Positions 44,361 through 53,136 of a DNA stretch of 64,000 nucleotides are shown piece by piece (position 1 is the first letter of the stretch; the number at the start of each line of letters is the position of its first letter). Made by a program: the position numbers and the translations under genes. This DNA comes from Streptomyces sp. Ru73 (lineage in GTDB: Bacteria > Actinomycetota > Actinomycetes > Streptomycetales > Streptomycetaceae), in assembly GCF_002920575.1 (NCBI RefSeq), contig NZ_PQSQ01000009.1, positions 62,001 to 126,000 of the forward strand. Direction: 5' to 3'. A model generated the notes under the pieces. The model had not been told where the DNA came from. It worked only from the letters and a program-made list of their open reading frames with translations, and did no database searches.

Positions 44361-44777
44361 ATGCCCGACGAATTCCGCGCACTGGAGCTGCTCAGCCGTA
44401 CGCCCTACGGCCGGGTCTCGGCCAGCCTGCGGGCGCTGCCCTTCACCACGGTCGCCCGGCACGTGGTGACCGAGGAGCGCCGGCTGCTGCTGCGCCTGCA
44501 CCGCGGCTACGGCTACCACCGCGCCCTGGACGGCAGCGTGGTCTCGTACCAGGCGGACAACGTCACGGCGGGCGAGCGGGAGACCTGGGCGGTGCAGTTC
44601 ACCGGTACGGCCGGCGTCGTGTGCCCGCGCCCGGCCGACCACGACGCCTTCGGGCGCACCCCCGCGCTCGCCGACGGCGAGCCCTTCGACCCCGTCTTCC
44701 TGCACATCGAACCGGTCTTCGCCAAGGTCCACACGCTGACCGATGTCCCGGTGTTCGGATACGCCTCTTCAGGCTGA
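44361..44777 (+). CDS. PNPOx-like (FMN-binding split barrel) protein
   Basis: A 138-residue protein of the pyridoxamine-5'-phosphate oxidase-like superfamily (LLSRTPYGRVSASLRALPFT, HRALDGSVVSYQADN, PVFLHIEPVFAKVHTL). Small members bind FMN, F420 or heme and many have no known substrate. ATG 44361 is preferred over GTG 44352 because AGGG sits about nine bases upstream. Confidence 0.82.
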   Translation: MPDEFRALELLSRTPYGRVSASLRALPFTTVARHVVTEERRLLLRLHRGYGYHRALDGSVVSYQADNVTAGERETWAVQFTGTAGVVCPRPADHDAFGRTPALADGEPFDPVFLHIEPVFAKVHTLTDVPVFGYASSG

Positions 44778-44834
44778 CCGATAGCCGACCGGTGCGGGAA
44801 TCCGGCCCGGCCGCGGTGATCTAACATCTGACGG

Positions 44835-45860
44835 GTGCTGCGCTCATCTGCGGTCCGGACGGCAACGACGCCCGACGGACACACCCTCGGCTCCCTGCTG
44901 CGCCGCTACGAAGGCGCCGGGGAGCCGCTGTCGTGCGAGCCGGTCGCCGAAGGGCTGCTCAACCACGGCTACCGGCTGACCACCACGCACGGCCGCTTCT
45001 TCCTCAAGCACCATCTCGACGCCGACCGCGGCGCCCTCGTCCGGCAGCACCGCGCCACCCGCCTGCTGGGCGCCATGGGGCTGCCCGTCGCGCCCCCCGT
45101 ACGCGCCGCCGACGGCCGCACCGTCGCCGTCCTCGACGGCCGCTGCTACGCCCTGCATCCCTGGGTCGAGGGCCGCCACCTGGACGGCGCTGCCCTCACA
45201 CCCGGCCAGTGCCACCGCCTCGGCACGCTGCTGGGCCGGGTGCACGTGGCCCTCGCCCAGGTCCTGCCCGAGGAGCCGCCGCAGCCCGGCCAGGAGAGCG
45301 CCGACCCGGCCGCCACCTTCGTCGGCATCGACGAGCTGCTGGCCCTGGCCAGGGCCGCCCGCCCGCACGACAGCTTCGACACGCTGGCCGAGCACCGGCT
45401 CCGGGAACGCCGCGCCCTGCTGGCCGCGCACGCCCACCACCGCCCGCCCCGCGCCGCCCCCGCGGGCTGGGTGCACGGCGACTTCCACCCGCTGAACCTG
45501 CTCTACCGGGGCGCCGAGCCGGCCGCGATCGTCGACTGGGACCGGCTGGCGGTCAAGCCGCGCGCCGAGGAGGCCGTACGCGCCGCCGCGATCTTCTTCG
45601 TCCGGCCGTCGGGCAGTCTGGACCTGGCGAAGGTGGCGGCGTACGCACGGGCCTACCGGCGCGCCTCGGGCGTCGGCCCGGACGAGCTGGCGGCCGCCGT
45701 GCACCGCGTCTGGTGGGAGCGGCTGAACGACTTCTGGATGCTGGACTGGCGGTACCGGCTGGGCGACCGGCGCGCCGACGGCCTCTTCCCGGCAGCGGCC
45801 GCGCTGGCGGTGTGGTGGACGGACGAGTACGCGGCGGTACGGCAGGCGTTCACGGGCTGA
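44835..45860 (+). CDS. APH/homoserine kinase-like phosphotransferase
   Basis: A 341-residue protein kinase-fold phosphotransferase. The nucleotide-binding lobe includes NHGYRLTTTHGRFFLKHHL. The catalytic loop is VHGDFHPLNLLY and the metal-binding Asp lies in AIVDWDRLAV. The family includes aminoglycoside, choline, homoserine and fructosamine kinases; this protein's small-molecule substrate is unknown and resistance should not be assumed. GTG 44835 is the start; a terminator follows. Confidence 0.9.
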   Translation: MLRSSAVRTATTPDGHTLGSLLRRYEGAGEPLSCEPVAEGLLNHGYRLTTTHGRFFLKHHLDADRGALVRQHRATRLLGAMGLPVAPPVRAADGRTVAVLDGRCYALHPWVEGRHLDGAALTPGQCHRLGTLLGRVHVALAQVLPEEPPQPGQESADPAATFVGIDELLALARAARPHDSFDTLAEHRLRERRALLAAHAHHRPPRAAPAGWVHGDFHPLNLLYRGAEPAAIVDWDRLAVKPRAEEAVRAAAIFFVRPSGSLDLAKVAAYARAYRRASGVGPDELAAAVHRVWWERLNDFWMLDWRYRLGDRRADGLFPAAAALAVWWTDEYAAVRQAFTG

Positions 45861-45886
45861 AACCCGCCTCACCAGGCCCTGCGCGA

Positions 45887-45920
45887 ACGAGCGGGGCACG
45901 GCTCTCCGTGCCCCGCTCGT
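45887..45920. terminator. Terminator between convergent phosphotransferase and kinase genes
   Basis: A perfect 15-bp stem ACGAGCGGGGCACGG with the loop CTCT, 27 bases after the rightward stop and 37 bases from the end of the leftward kinase. Confidence 0.82.
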
Positions 45921-45956
45921 CGGGTCCTGCACCGCGCGTAAGGATCGCCCGGAGGG

Positions 45957-47504
45957 TTACTGGTCCCCGCCGGTGTCCGCGCTCGGCGGCGGGATGATCG
46001 GCGACGTGTCGTCCGTCGGCTCCTGGGTCGGCTGGGTCGGCTCGTCCGTGGGCTCGGTGGTCGTCGGCTCGTCGGTCGGCTGGTCCGTGGGCTCGTCCGT
46101 CGCCGACTGGGTGTCCGACGGTGTCGGGTTCCCGGTGTTGGTCGGCCCCTGGGTGTAGTCACCGGTGTTGCCGCCCGTGCCGCCGGGCTGGGTCGCCCCG
46201 GTCGTCGGCTCCTCCGACGGCGGCTCGGTGGTCTTCTCGTCCTTGCTCTTCGTCGCCGTCGGCGTCGGCTTCGGGTTCTTCTCGGGCTTGTCGTCACCCG
46301 TGTTGTGCAGCGCGAGGGCGACGCCGGCCACGATGGCGATCAGCGCGAGCGCGGCGATCAGCCAGATCTTGCCCCGGCCGCCCTTGGAGCCGCGCGGCCC
46401 GCCCTCGTAACCGCCGTCGTCGTCCCGCATGCCCTGCGGGAGGATCGGCTGCGCCGCGGTCGAGCCGTGCGTCGGGTGCGGCATCGCCGTGGTGGCCGCC
46501 ACGCCCATGGCGGGCGTCGAGCCGCCCTCGTGCACGGCGACCGGGCCCGTGCTCCAGGTACCGGTGTGGCCGCCCTGCTCGTGCAGCATCTGCAGCGCGT
46601 ACTGGACCAGGCCGCGCATCTCCTCGGCGGTCTGGAACCGGTCGTCAGGGTCCTTCGCCAGCGAGCGCATGACCAGCCCGTCCAGCTCCGGCGGCACCGC
46701 GTCGGAGACCTCGGACGGCGGCACCGGGGTGTCCTGCACGTGCTGGTACACCACCGACAGCGGGGTCTCGCCGACGAAGGGCGGGCGCAGCGCGAGCAGT
46801 TCGTACAGCAGGCAGCCGGTCGCGTACAGGTCGGAGCGGGTGTCGACGGTCTTGCCGAGCGCCTGCTCGGGCGAGAGGTACTGCGGCGTGCCCATGACCA
46901 TGCCGGTCTGGGTCATCGTGTTCGACGCGCCGTGCAGGGCGCGCGCGATGCCGAAGTCCATCACCTTGACCGCGCCGCTGTTCGTGATGATCACGTTGGC
47001 GGGCTTGATGTCGCGGTGCACGATGCCGTGCTGGTGGCTGTAGGCCAGCGCCTCCAGCACCCCGGACACGATGATCAGCGCCTGGTCCGGCGGCGGCGCG
47101 TCCGCGTTCAGCAGCAGATCGCGGATGGTGTGGCCCTCGACCAGCTCCATCACGATGTACGGGATGGTGTTGCCGCCGACCAGGTCCTCGCCGGAGTCGT
47201 AGACCGCGACCACGGCGTGGTGGTTCAGACCGGCCACCGACTGCGCCTCGCGGGTGAAGCGGGCCTTGGAAACCGGGTCCTCGGCGAGGTCGGAGCGCAG
47301 CAGCTTCACGGCGACCGTACGGCCCAGCCGGACGTCCTCGGCGGCGAACACCTCCGCCATGCCACCCCGGCCCAGACGGCGCGTCAGGCGGTAGCGCCCG
47401 TCGCCGACCAGACCTCCGTTGCCCCACATCTCCGGTGCGTCGGGGATATTGGAGCCGGTGGCTTCAGGATCGGACGGGCCCTGGGGGCTCTGCGTCTGTG
47501 CCAT
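45957..47504 (-). CDS. Membrane Ser/Thr protein kinase (Hanks type) with Thr/Pro-rich external tail
   Basis: A 515-residue receptor-like kinase. The kinase domain (about 38-300) has the Gly loop GRGGMAEV, Lys in VAVKLL, HRDIKPAN, DFG in VMDFGIAR, the activation loop NTMTQTGMVMGTPQYLSPEQ and the closing Arg. A juxtamembrane stretch leads to one transmembrane helix (KIWLIAALALIAIVAGVALA, about 380-399). The outside part is a 115-residue Thr/Pro/Glu/Asp tail with DEPTDQPTDEPTTTEPTDEP repeats and no PASTA domain. ATG 47504 follows GAGGACCG. It is divergent from the PASTA kinase and shares a 446-base control region. Confidence 0.93.
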   Translation of the reverse strand: MAQTQSPQGPSDPEATGSNIPDAPEMWGNGGLVGDGRYRLTRRLGRGGMAEVFAAEDVRLGRTVAVKLLRSDLAEDPVSKARFTREAQSVAGLNHHAVVAVYDSGEDLVGGNTIPYIVMELVEGHTIRDLLLNADAPPPDQALIIVSGVLEALAYSHQHGIVHRDIKPANVIITNSGAVKVMDFGIARALHGASNTMTQTGMVMGTPQYLSPEQALGKTVDTRSDLYATGCLLYELLALRPPFVGETPLSVVYQHVQDTPVPPSEVSDAVPPELDGLVMRSLAKDPDDRFQTAEEMRGLVQYALQMLHEQGGHTGTWSTGPVAVHEGGSTPAMGVAATTAMPHPTHGSTAAQPILPQGMRDDDGGYEGGPRGSKGGRGKIWLIAALALIAIVAGVALALHNTGDDKPEKNPKPTPTATKSKDEKTTEPPSEEPTTGATQPGGTGGNTGDYTQGPTNTGNPTPSDTQSATDEPTDQPTDEPTTTEPTDEPTQPTQEPTDDTSPIIPPPSADTGGDQ

Positions 47505-47644
47505 CGGTCCTCGCCGTCGAATCGGGCCGCGTGTACGCGGTTTTACGTCTCGGTCTTCGCAAGAGCACGCTACAGGCTCCGCGGCGCGCACCGGTTTTGT
47601 GAGGGACCGGCCATCAAACCCTGCACCGCTCACATGTCGCAAGT

Positions 47645-47721
47645 TCACTACGAGTGACCGATTTGCCCGGGGCGCGCTGACAGAGTCGTGACAGGTTTCT
47701 GACACGCTCGCGACAACGGCC
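47645..47721. promoter_or_regulatory. Dyad plus four 11-bp-phased TGACA repeats in the kinase intergenic region
   Basis: The 446-base divergent gap 47505-47950 contains the dyad TCACT-ACG-AGTGA (47645-47657). TGACA follows at 47678, 47689 and 47700, and CGACA at 47711, exactly 11 bases apart. Direct repeats with 10-11-bp spacing on one helix face are the pattern bound by OmpR-family response regulators. A weak promoter-like TTGACT (47803-47808) with ACACTT 17 bases on lies nearer the rightward kinase. No small gene was found in the gap. Confidence 0.55.
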
Positions 47722-47950
47722 CGGCCCATTACTGGCAGGCTCCTGTCCGCGGCGCGGGCGTGCGGGGCCGCTGCCCATCTGGTCACGGAACGGGCACGCG
47801 GCTTGACTGGCCGGAGGCCTGAGGCACACTTGGCTGCGGAATTCCAGAACCTGGCCTGCCGGTCGCATACCGGCCCCGGCCAGCAACAGAACAGCCCGGG
47901 CACGCCGCGTACGGGCGGACCGGGCAGTGCGCCGAGGGGGAAACGGAAAG

Positions 47951-49603
47951 ATGAGCCAGGACGGCGCACAGGGCCATGGCGCGGGCCGTGCGGTGGGGCG
48001 GGGACGCTACCAGCTGCGTGATCTTCTCGGCGCCGGCGGCATGGCCTCCGTCCACCTCGCGTACGACAGCGTGCTGGACCGCGAGGTCGCGATCAAGACG
48101 CTGCACACCGAGCTCGGCCGCGAGCAGGCCTTCCGCGAGCGCTTCCGCCGCGAGGCACAGGCCGTCGCGAAGCTCTCGCACACCAACATCGTCTCGGTCT
48201 ACGACTCCGGCGAGGACGAGCTCGACGGCGGGATGACGCCGTACATCGTCATGGAGTACGTCGCCGGGCAGCCGCTGCGCTCGGTGCTGGACGCCGACGT
48301 CGCGCAGTTCGGCGCCATGCCGACCGAGAAGGCGCTGAAGATCACCGCCGATGTGCTGGCGGCCCTCGAGGTCAGCCACGAGATGGGCCTGGTCCACCGG
48401 GACATCAAGCCCGGCAACGTCATGATGACCAAGCGCAACGTCGTGAAGGTCATGGACTTCGGCATCGCCCGCGCCATGCAGTCCGGCGTCACCTCCATGA
48501 CCCAGACCGGCATGGTCGTCGGCACCCCGCAGTACCTCTCGCCCGAGCAGGCCCTGGGCCGCGGCGTCGACGCCCGCTCCGACCTGTACTCCGTCGGCAT
48601 CATGCTCTTCGAGCTGCTGACCGGGCAGCTGCCCTTCGACGCGGACTCGCCGCTGGCCATCGCGTACGCGCACGTGCAGGAGGAGCCGCCGGTGCCCTCC
48701 AGCATCAACCGCTCGGTGCCGCCCGCGGTGGACGCGCTGGTGGCCCGCGCGCTGAAGAAGAACCCCAACGAGCGCTTCCCCACCGCCCAGGCCATGCAGG
48801 ACGAGTGCCTGCGCATCGCCCAGGCCGGACAGACCGGCGGCTCGCCGGTGATCGTCGGCGGTCAGGGCCCGCGGACCAGCGGCTCCTCGGTGGCCTCCGC
48901 GGTCTTCCCCTCGGCGACCGGAGCCCCGGCGACGGGCGCGCCGAACGTGCAGAGCCCGTACACCCCGCCGCCCGCGAACGGCCAGTTCGGCGGCTTCGGC
49001 CCGTCGACCCCGCCGCCGCCCACGCACGGTTACCAGACACCGGCCCCGACGCCCGGCCCGTACAACGGCGGCCTCCAGACCCCGCCGCCGTACACCATCT
49101 CGCCGCAGAACGGCGGGCAGTCCGGCGGCGGCAGGAACAACAACAAGCCGGTGCTGATCGGCTCCGCGGTGGTCGCCCTGATCGCCGTCGTCGCCGTGGT
49201 CCTGGTCATCGCCCTCAGCGGCGGCGACCCGGACAAGCCGAGCCCCCAGGCCGGCGGCTCCGGCTCCCCCCAGCCCACCGCCTCCCCCACCGAGGACTCC
49301 GCGAACAAGGTCCAGCCCGAACAGAAGGACCGGACCATCGACCCGAAGGAGTGCACGGACGCGGTCGAGAGCTTCGACGACAAGTCGAAGGTCATGATGC
49401 CGAACTTCTACAGCAAGAACCTGAGTTCGGTGAAGGCGTGCATGCGCGAGGCCGGCTGGCAGTGGGACATCTCCTACGAGAACAGCGAGCCCATGTGGGG
49501 CAAGAACGCGGTCATCCGGCAGACCCCGGCCGAGAGCGACGACTACGACCCCAAGGGCGACGAGAAGATCCAGCTGGTCGTGTCGACGGGCAAGTCTTCA
49601 TAA
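47951..49603 (+). CDS. Membrane Ser/Thr protein kinase with single PASTA-like domain
   Basis: A 550-residue kinase. The Hanks kinase domain (about 20-280) has GAGGMASVH, VAIKTL, HRDIKPGN, VMDFGIAR and the activation loop TSMTQTGMVVGTPQYLSPEQ. A Gly/Pro/Thr/Tyr-rich linker (GYQTPAPTPGPYNGG) and one transmembrane helix (about 397-418) follow. One external PASTA-like domain lies near 485-548 (MMPNFYSKNLSSVKACMREA, then a Trp pair and VIRQTPAESDDYDPKGD). PASTA domains bind peptidoglycan fragments; PknB itself has four, so this is a minor relative. ATG 47951 follows GGAAAG. Confidence 0.93.
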   Translation: MSQDGAQGHGAGRAVGRGRYQLRDLLGAGGMASVHLAYDSVLDREVAIKTLHTELGREQAFRERFRREAQAVAKLSHTNIVSVYDSGEDELDGGMTPYIVMEYVAGQPLRSVLDADVAQFGAMPTEKALKITADVLAALEVSHEMGLVHRDIKPGNVMMTKRNVVKVMDFGIARAMQSGVTSMTQTGMVVGTPQYLSPEQALGRGVDARSDLYSVGIMLFELLTGQLPFDADSPLAIAYAHVQEEPPVPSSINRSVPPAVDALVARALKKNPNERFPTAQAMQDECLRIAQAGQTGGSPVIVGGQGPRTSGSSVASAVFPSATGAPATGAPNVQSPYTPPPANGQFGGFGPSTPPPPTHGYQTPAPTPGPYNGGLQTPPPYTISPQNGGQSGGGRNNNKPVLIGSAVVALIAVVAVVLVIALSGGDPDKPSPQAGGSGSPQPTASPTEDSANKVQPEQKDRTIDPKECTDAVESFDDKSKVMMPNFYSKNLSSVKACMREAGWQWDISYENSEPMWGKNAVIRQTPAESDDYDPKGDEKIQLVVSTGKSS

Positions 49604-49695
49604 CGGCTCCGGCACGACCGCAGAACGCGGCACACTTAAGTGATCTTCCTGGGTACATTCGCTGATCGACCAACAAATTACTCAGGGGGATCACC

Positions 49696-50118
49696 GTGCG
49701 ACGCATCGGTTATCTGGTCGCCGCCGCCATCGCGGCCGCGACGCTTCCACTGTCCGCCGGCCCGGCGGCAGCGGCCTCCAGCGCGGAGGTCAACTGCTCG
49801 ACGTCGGGCGGCAGCGGCACGGGCAAGTGGACGTGGAGCAGCAAGTACAAGCTCTCCAACGTACGGCTGACGGCACGTGACCTGGCCGCGGACGGCCGTC
49901 ACGTGGCCATCCGGCTGGTGACGCTCAAGTCGAACGACACCATGCACTACTGGCCCTACCACCACATGTACGGGGGGAACGGCAACCAGGACACCTGGAC
50001 CAGCTCGGCGAACGACACCGCGGGCATCAAGCGCGCCAACATCGAGCTCGCGATCTTCAACGGCAAGACGCTGATCCGGGAGTGCGGAGGCGCCAGCAAG
50101 GCCAACCCCTACTGGTAA
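49696..50118 (+). CDS. Small secreted protein, function unknown
   Basis: A 140-residue protein with a Sec signal peptide (RRIGYLVAAAIAAATLPLSA, cleavage near AAA-SS at about 27). The mature 110-residue domain is beta-rich, has two cysteines near its ends (VNCSTS and RECGGA) that could pair, and conserved-looking aromatic segments (KWTWSSKYKL, HYWPYHHMYGG). No known family was recognised. GTG 49696 is preceded by AGGGGGATCACC. It follows the PASTA kinase but has its own leader. Confidence 0.82.
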   Translation: MRRIGYLVAAAIAAATLPLSAGPAAAASSAEVNCSTSGGSGTGKWTWSSKYKLSNVRLTARDLAADGRHVAIRLVTLKSNDTMHYWPYHHMYGGNGNQDTWTSSANDTAGIKRANIELAIFNGKTLIRECGGASKANPYW

Positions 50119-50144
50119 ATCCGGTACCGGGGTCCCGGGAACGA

Positions 50145-50182
50145 GCGAGGGCCCACCGCGTTGCTGCGCGGTGGGCCCTCGC
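50145..50182. terminator. Terminator between secreted protein and bpa genes
   Basis: A perfect 16-bp stem GCGAGGGCCCACCGCG with the loop TTGCTG, 26 bases after the secreted-protein stop. Confidence 0.85.
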
Positions 50183-50253
50183 CCCATTCTCGGCTCGGGG
50201 TGACGTGTGCCGCGCTGGCTCCCGCTGCCCGGGGCATCGGCGCCGCCGCAAGC

Positions 50254-50823
50254 TCAGAGGTACGGACCGGAGCGGGCGCTGCCGCGGCCGGGGTGGGGGT
50301 GGTCGTCGTCCTCGGCGGGGACGGCGCCGGGCGGGAGGGCGCGGCGCATCTGCTCCAACTGGGCGCGGGCGGCCATCTGCTGGGCGAACAGGGCGGTCTG
50401 GATGCCGTGGAAGAGGCCCTCCAGCCAGCCCACCAACTGGGCCTGCGCGATACGGAGTTCGGCTTCGGTGGGGACGGAGTCGTCGGTGAAGGGGAGGGAG
50501 AGGCGCTCCAGCTCCTCCACCAGCTCCGGGGCCAGCCCGTCCTCCAGCTCCTTCACGGAGCCGGCATGGATCTCCTTGAGACGGACCCGGCTCGCCTCGT
50601 CCAGCGGGGCGGCCTTCACCTCTTCCAGCAGCTGCTTGATCATGCTGCCGATGCGCATGACCTTCGCCGGCTGTTCGACCATCTCCGTCACCGGAACCTC
50701 GCGTGGCTCGTCATCGCCGTCTCCGCCACCGGAGCCGCCTGCGCTGCCGAGAGCCATGCCGTCCGGGCCGACAACCAGGACGTGCGGGCTCTCCTGCGAC
50801 CGTTCGTTCATCGGCATATCCAT
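50254..50823 (-). CDS. bpa: Bacterial proteasome activator Bpa (PafE)
   Basis: About 189 residues, mostly helical, of the Bpa/PafE (DUF2587) family. Characteristic segments are QPAKVMRIGSMIKQLLEEVK, the charged helix DEASRVRLKEIHAGSVKELE and AELRIAQAQLVGWLEGLFHG, then IQTALFAQQMAARAQLEQMR. Bpa forms a ring that docks on the 20S proteasome through a C-terminal GQYL motif and opens it without ATP. Here the C-terminus is S-G-P-Y-L, with Pro in place of Gln but the key Tyr-Leu kept. The start is taken at ATG 50823 (MDMPMNERSQESP); a start at 50847 is possible. Confidence 0.88.
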   Translation of the reverse strand: MDMPMNERSQESPHVLVVGPDGMALGSAGGSGGGDGDDEPREVPVTEMVEQPAKVMRIGSMIKQLLEEVKAAPLDEASRVRLKEIHAGSVKELEDGLAPELVEELERLSLPFTDDSVPTEAELRIAQAQLVGWLEGLFHGIQTALFAQQMAARAQLEQMRRALPPGAVPAEDDDHPHPGRGSARSGPYL

Positions 50824-51046
50824 GCCGCCATTCTCTCGTACATGCACTTAAGAACAGTTGTGCCCCGGAGAACTGGTGATCCACCCCGTCGGGCGGCAAA
50901 GTCTCAGTACTTCGGTCGAGATGCAGGCACATCACTGCGTTTCCTGTGACTTCTCCCGTTTTGCGGCTCATTTACGAGATGCCGCGATAGTCGGCCCATG
51001 TGACCCTGATTACGTCACTCGACGGCTTGGCACGGGAGGACACGGC

Positions 51047-51895
51047 GTGGTTGCAGGACTCCGCTCGCTCATCGCCGCCGGACTGCTGACGGCCACCACG
51101 CTCTTCCCCGCCGTACCCGCGGCCTGCGCCGCCGCGACGGCGCCCCACGGGCGGGTGCACGCCCGGGCCGCGGCCGACCCGCCACAGCCACAGACCACCG
51201 ACGGGCGGCCCGGCGCCGGCCGGCCGCCCGCCGGCGCTTCCCCCGGCCGCAGCGCCTCCCAGGACGTGCCGGGACTCCCGCCGGCCCAGGTCCCGACGGA
51301 CGACGGCACGACCGGCCGCTCCCAGGGGCCCGGCTCCTCGGGGCCCGCCGGCTCGTCCGACGCACCGACGGAGCCGGGGCAGAGCCCCTCACCGTCCTCG
51401 ACCGCCACCGGCCCGAGCCCGACGGCGGGCGCCAGCGATTCCGCCACGGCGTCACCCGGCCGGCCGACACCGAGCCGGTCGGCCACCGGCTCCGGCAGTA
51501 CGGCCGACCGGCCCGCCACCCCGTCCAGGAGCAGCGCTTCGGACCCCACAGGAACCGTTTCCGGCACGCCCGGGGACTCCGCCTCAGCGGGCGTCGGCAC
51601 GGCGCTGCAGAGCCCCGGCACGTCCGACCGGCCGTCCGGCGACCGGCCCGGCAGCCCGTACCCGCCGCTGTCGCCGCACGGCCGCACCGGGCGCGGCTGG
51701 CAGCCGCTGGTCCCGCCGGAGGGAGCATCGACCACCGACCCCTCCTCGACCAGCAGCGAGACCGCCGGTGCCCTCCGGCCGCCGTACACCACGGAGCGGG
51801 CCGCCCGGGTCGCCCGCGTCCTCCCTTTCGGGGCCGGCCTCGCACTCACCGGTCTGGGCCTGGCCTTCATCGGCCTCCGGCTGCGACGCCGCTGA
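51047..51895 (+). CDS. Ser/Pro/Thr/Gly-rich exported protein with C-terminal membrane helix
   Basis: A 282-residue protein with an N-terminal signal peptide (VAGLRSLIAAGLLTATTLFP, cleavage near ACA-AA). About 200 residues of Ser/Pro/Thr/Gly/Ala low complexity follow. The end has a hydrophobic helix followed by Arg residues (GAGLALTGLGLAFIGLRLRR). There is no LPxTG motif, so anchoring would be by the C-terminal helix. It may span or project through the cell wall. GTG 51047 is preceded by GGGAGGA six bases upstream. No function was recognised. Confidence 0.78.
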   Translation: MVAGLRSLIAAGLLTATTLFPAVPAACAAATAPHGRVHARAAADPPQPQTTDGRPGAGRPPAGASPGRSASQDVPGLPPAQVPTDDGTTGRSQGPGSSGPAGSSDAPTEPGQSPSPSSTATGPSPTAGASDSATASPGRPTPSRSATGSGSTADRPATPSRSSASDPTGTVSGTPGDSASAGVGTALQSPGTSDRPSGDRPGSPYPPLSPHGRTGRGWQPLVPPEGASTTDPSSTSSETAGALRPPYTTERAARVARVLPFGAGLALTGLGLAFIGLRLRRR

Positions 51896-52059
51896 GGGGC
51901 CGCTGGGGAGTGGTGGCGGCGTACGGACGTACCGGGGCGACGCGCCACTGAGCAGCGAACGGCTTACGGACCTACCGGAGGTGGTGCGCCGCGTACGGCC
52001 GAACGGGGGCGGTGCCACGTACGGCCGTACGGGGACGGGCCGTCGCCGGTGGAGCCCAC

Positions 52060-53040
52060 TCAGCCGACCGTCAGGACGATCTTGCCGATGTGGCTGCTCT
52101 CCTCCAGGATGCGGTGCGCCTCGGCGGCCTCCGCCATCGGCAGCGTGCGGTCCACGATCGGCCGGACCTGACCGTTCTCGATCAGCGGCCAGACGTGCTC
52201 CCGCACGGCGGCGACGATCGCGGACTTCTCCTCGACCGGCCGGCCTCGCAGCGACGTCGCCGTGACCGCGCCGCGCTTGGCCAGCAGCGCGCCCAGGTTG
52301 AGCTCGCCCTTCCGGCCGCCCTGCAGGCCGATGACGGCGATCCGCCCGTTCGTGGCCAGCGCCCGCACGTTCTGATCCAGGTACTTGGCCCCGATGATGT
52401 CCAGGATGACGTCAGCGCCCCGGCCGTCGGTGGCGTTGCGGATCTCCTCGACGAAGTCCTGCTCGCGGTAGTTGATGAGCACGTCGGCGCCCAGCTCGCG
52501 GCAGCTCTCCAGCTTCTCGGCGCTGCCGGCGGTCACCGCGACGCGCGCGCCGACCGCCTTGGCCAGCTGGATCGCCATGGTGCCGATGCCGCTGGACCCG
52601 CCGTGGATCAGCAGGGTCTCGCCGGGCCGCAGGTGGGCCACCATGAAGACGTTCGACCAGACGGTGCAGGTCACCTCGGGCAGCGCGGCGGCCTGCGTGA
52701 CGTCGAGGCCCTTCGGCAGCGGCAGCAGCTGGCCGGCCGGCACCGCCACCTGTTCGGCGTAACCGCCGCCGGCCAGCAGGGCACAGACCTCGTCGCCGAC
52801 CGCCCAGCCGCTCACGCCGGGGCCGACCTCGGTGATCGTGCCGGCGCACTCCAGGCCGGGGTAGGCGGACGCGCCGGGCGGCGGGTCGTAGAAGCCCTGT
52901 CGCTGCATCACATCGGCGCGGTTGACGGCACTGGCCTCGACCCGGACCAGCACCTCGCCCTCGGACAGTTGCGGCGCGGGCACCTCGGCCCACACCAGGG
53001 CCTCGGGTCCGCCGGGTTCGGGAATGGTGATCGCACGCAT
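52060..53040 (-). CDS. NAD(P)H quinone oxidoreductase, PIG3-like MDR family
   Basis: A 326-residue MDR enzyme of the quinone oxidoreductase/TP53I3 (PIG3) group. Signatures are AVNRADVMQRQGFYDPPPG, YPGLECAGTITEVGPGV, the NADPH loop IHGGSSGIGTMAIQLAK and the C-terminal ESSHIGKIVL. No zinc ligands are present. These enzymes reduce quinones and reactive carbonyls in the cytoplasm. The start is ATG 53040. Confidence 0.93.
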   Translation of the reverse strand: MRAITIPEPGGPEALVWAEVPAPQLSEGEVLVRVEASAVNRADVMQRQGFYDPPPGASAYPGLECAGTITEVGPGVSGWAVGDEVCALLAGGGYAEQVAVPAGQLLPLPKGLDVTQAAALPEVTCTVWSNVFMVAHLRPGETLLIHGGSSGIGTMAIQLAKAVGARVAVTAGSAEKLESCRELGADVLINYREQDFVEEIRNATDGRGADVILDIIGAKYLDQNVRALATNGRIAVIGLQGGRKGELNLGALLAKRGAVTATSLRGRPVEEKSAIVAAVREHVWPLIENGQVRPIVDRTLPMAEAAEAHRILEESSHIGKIVLTVG

Positions 53041-53077
53041 GGCCGCGAGGCTACTCGCCTCACCCCGCCGCGTCCGA

Positions 53078-53122
53078 GGGCACTCCGGACGCGCGGGCGG
53101 TGAGCCCCGCGCCGGAGTGCCC
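53078..53122 (-). terminator. Nested hairpin after potassium channel gene
   Basis: An outer stem GGGCACTCCGG/CCGGAGTGCCC and an inner stem with GCGCGGG/CCCGCGC. It lies 15 bases beyond the channel stop and 38 bases before the quinone oxidoreductase gene, so it probably ends the Mo-cofactor/channel operon. Confidence 0.7.
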
Positions 53123-53136
53123 CGGTACCGCTCGGT

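Noticed and set aside
44835..45860. Aminoglycoside resistance gene
   Set aside because: APH-fold only; the family is dominated by other small-molecule kinases and there is no resistance context.
51896..52059. Repeated GTACGG words after the Ser/Pro-rich protein gene
   Set aside because: Short, irregularly spaced, and GTACGG is a frequent word in this genome; no defined hairpin or operator emerges.
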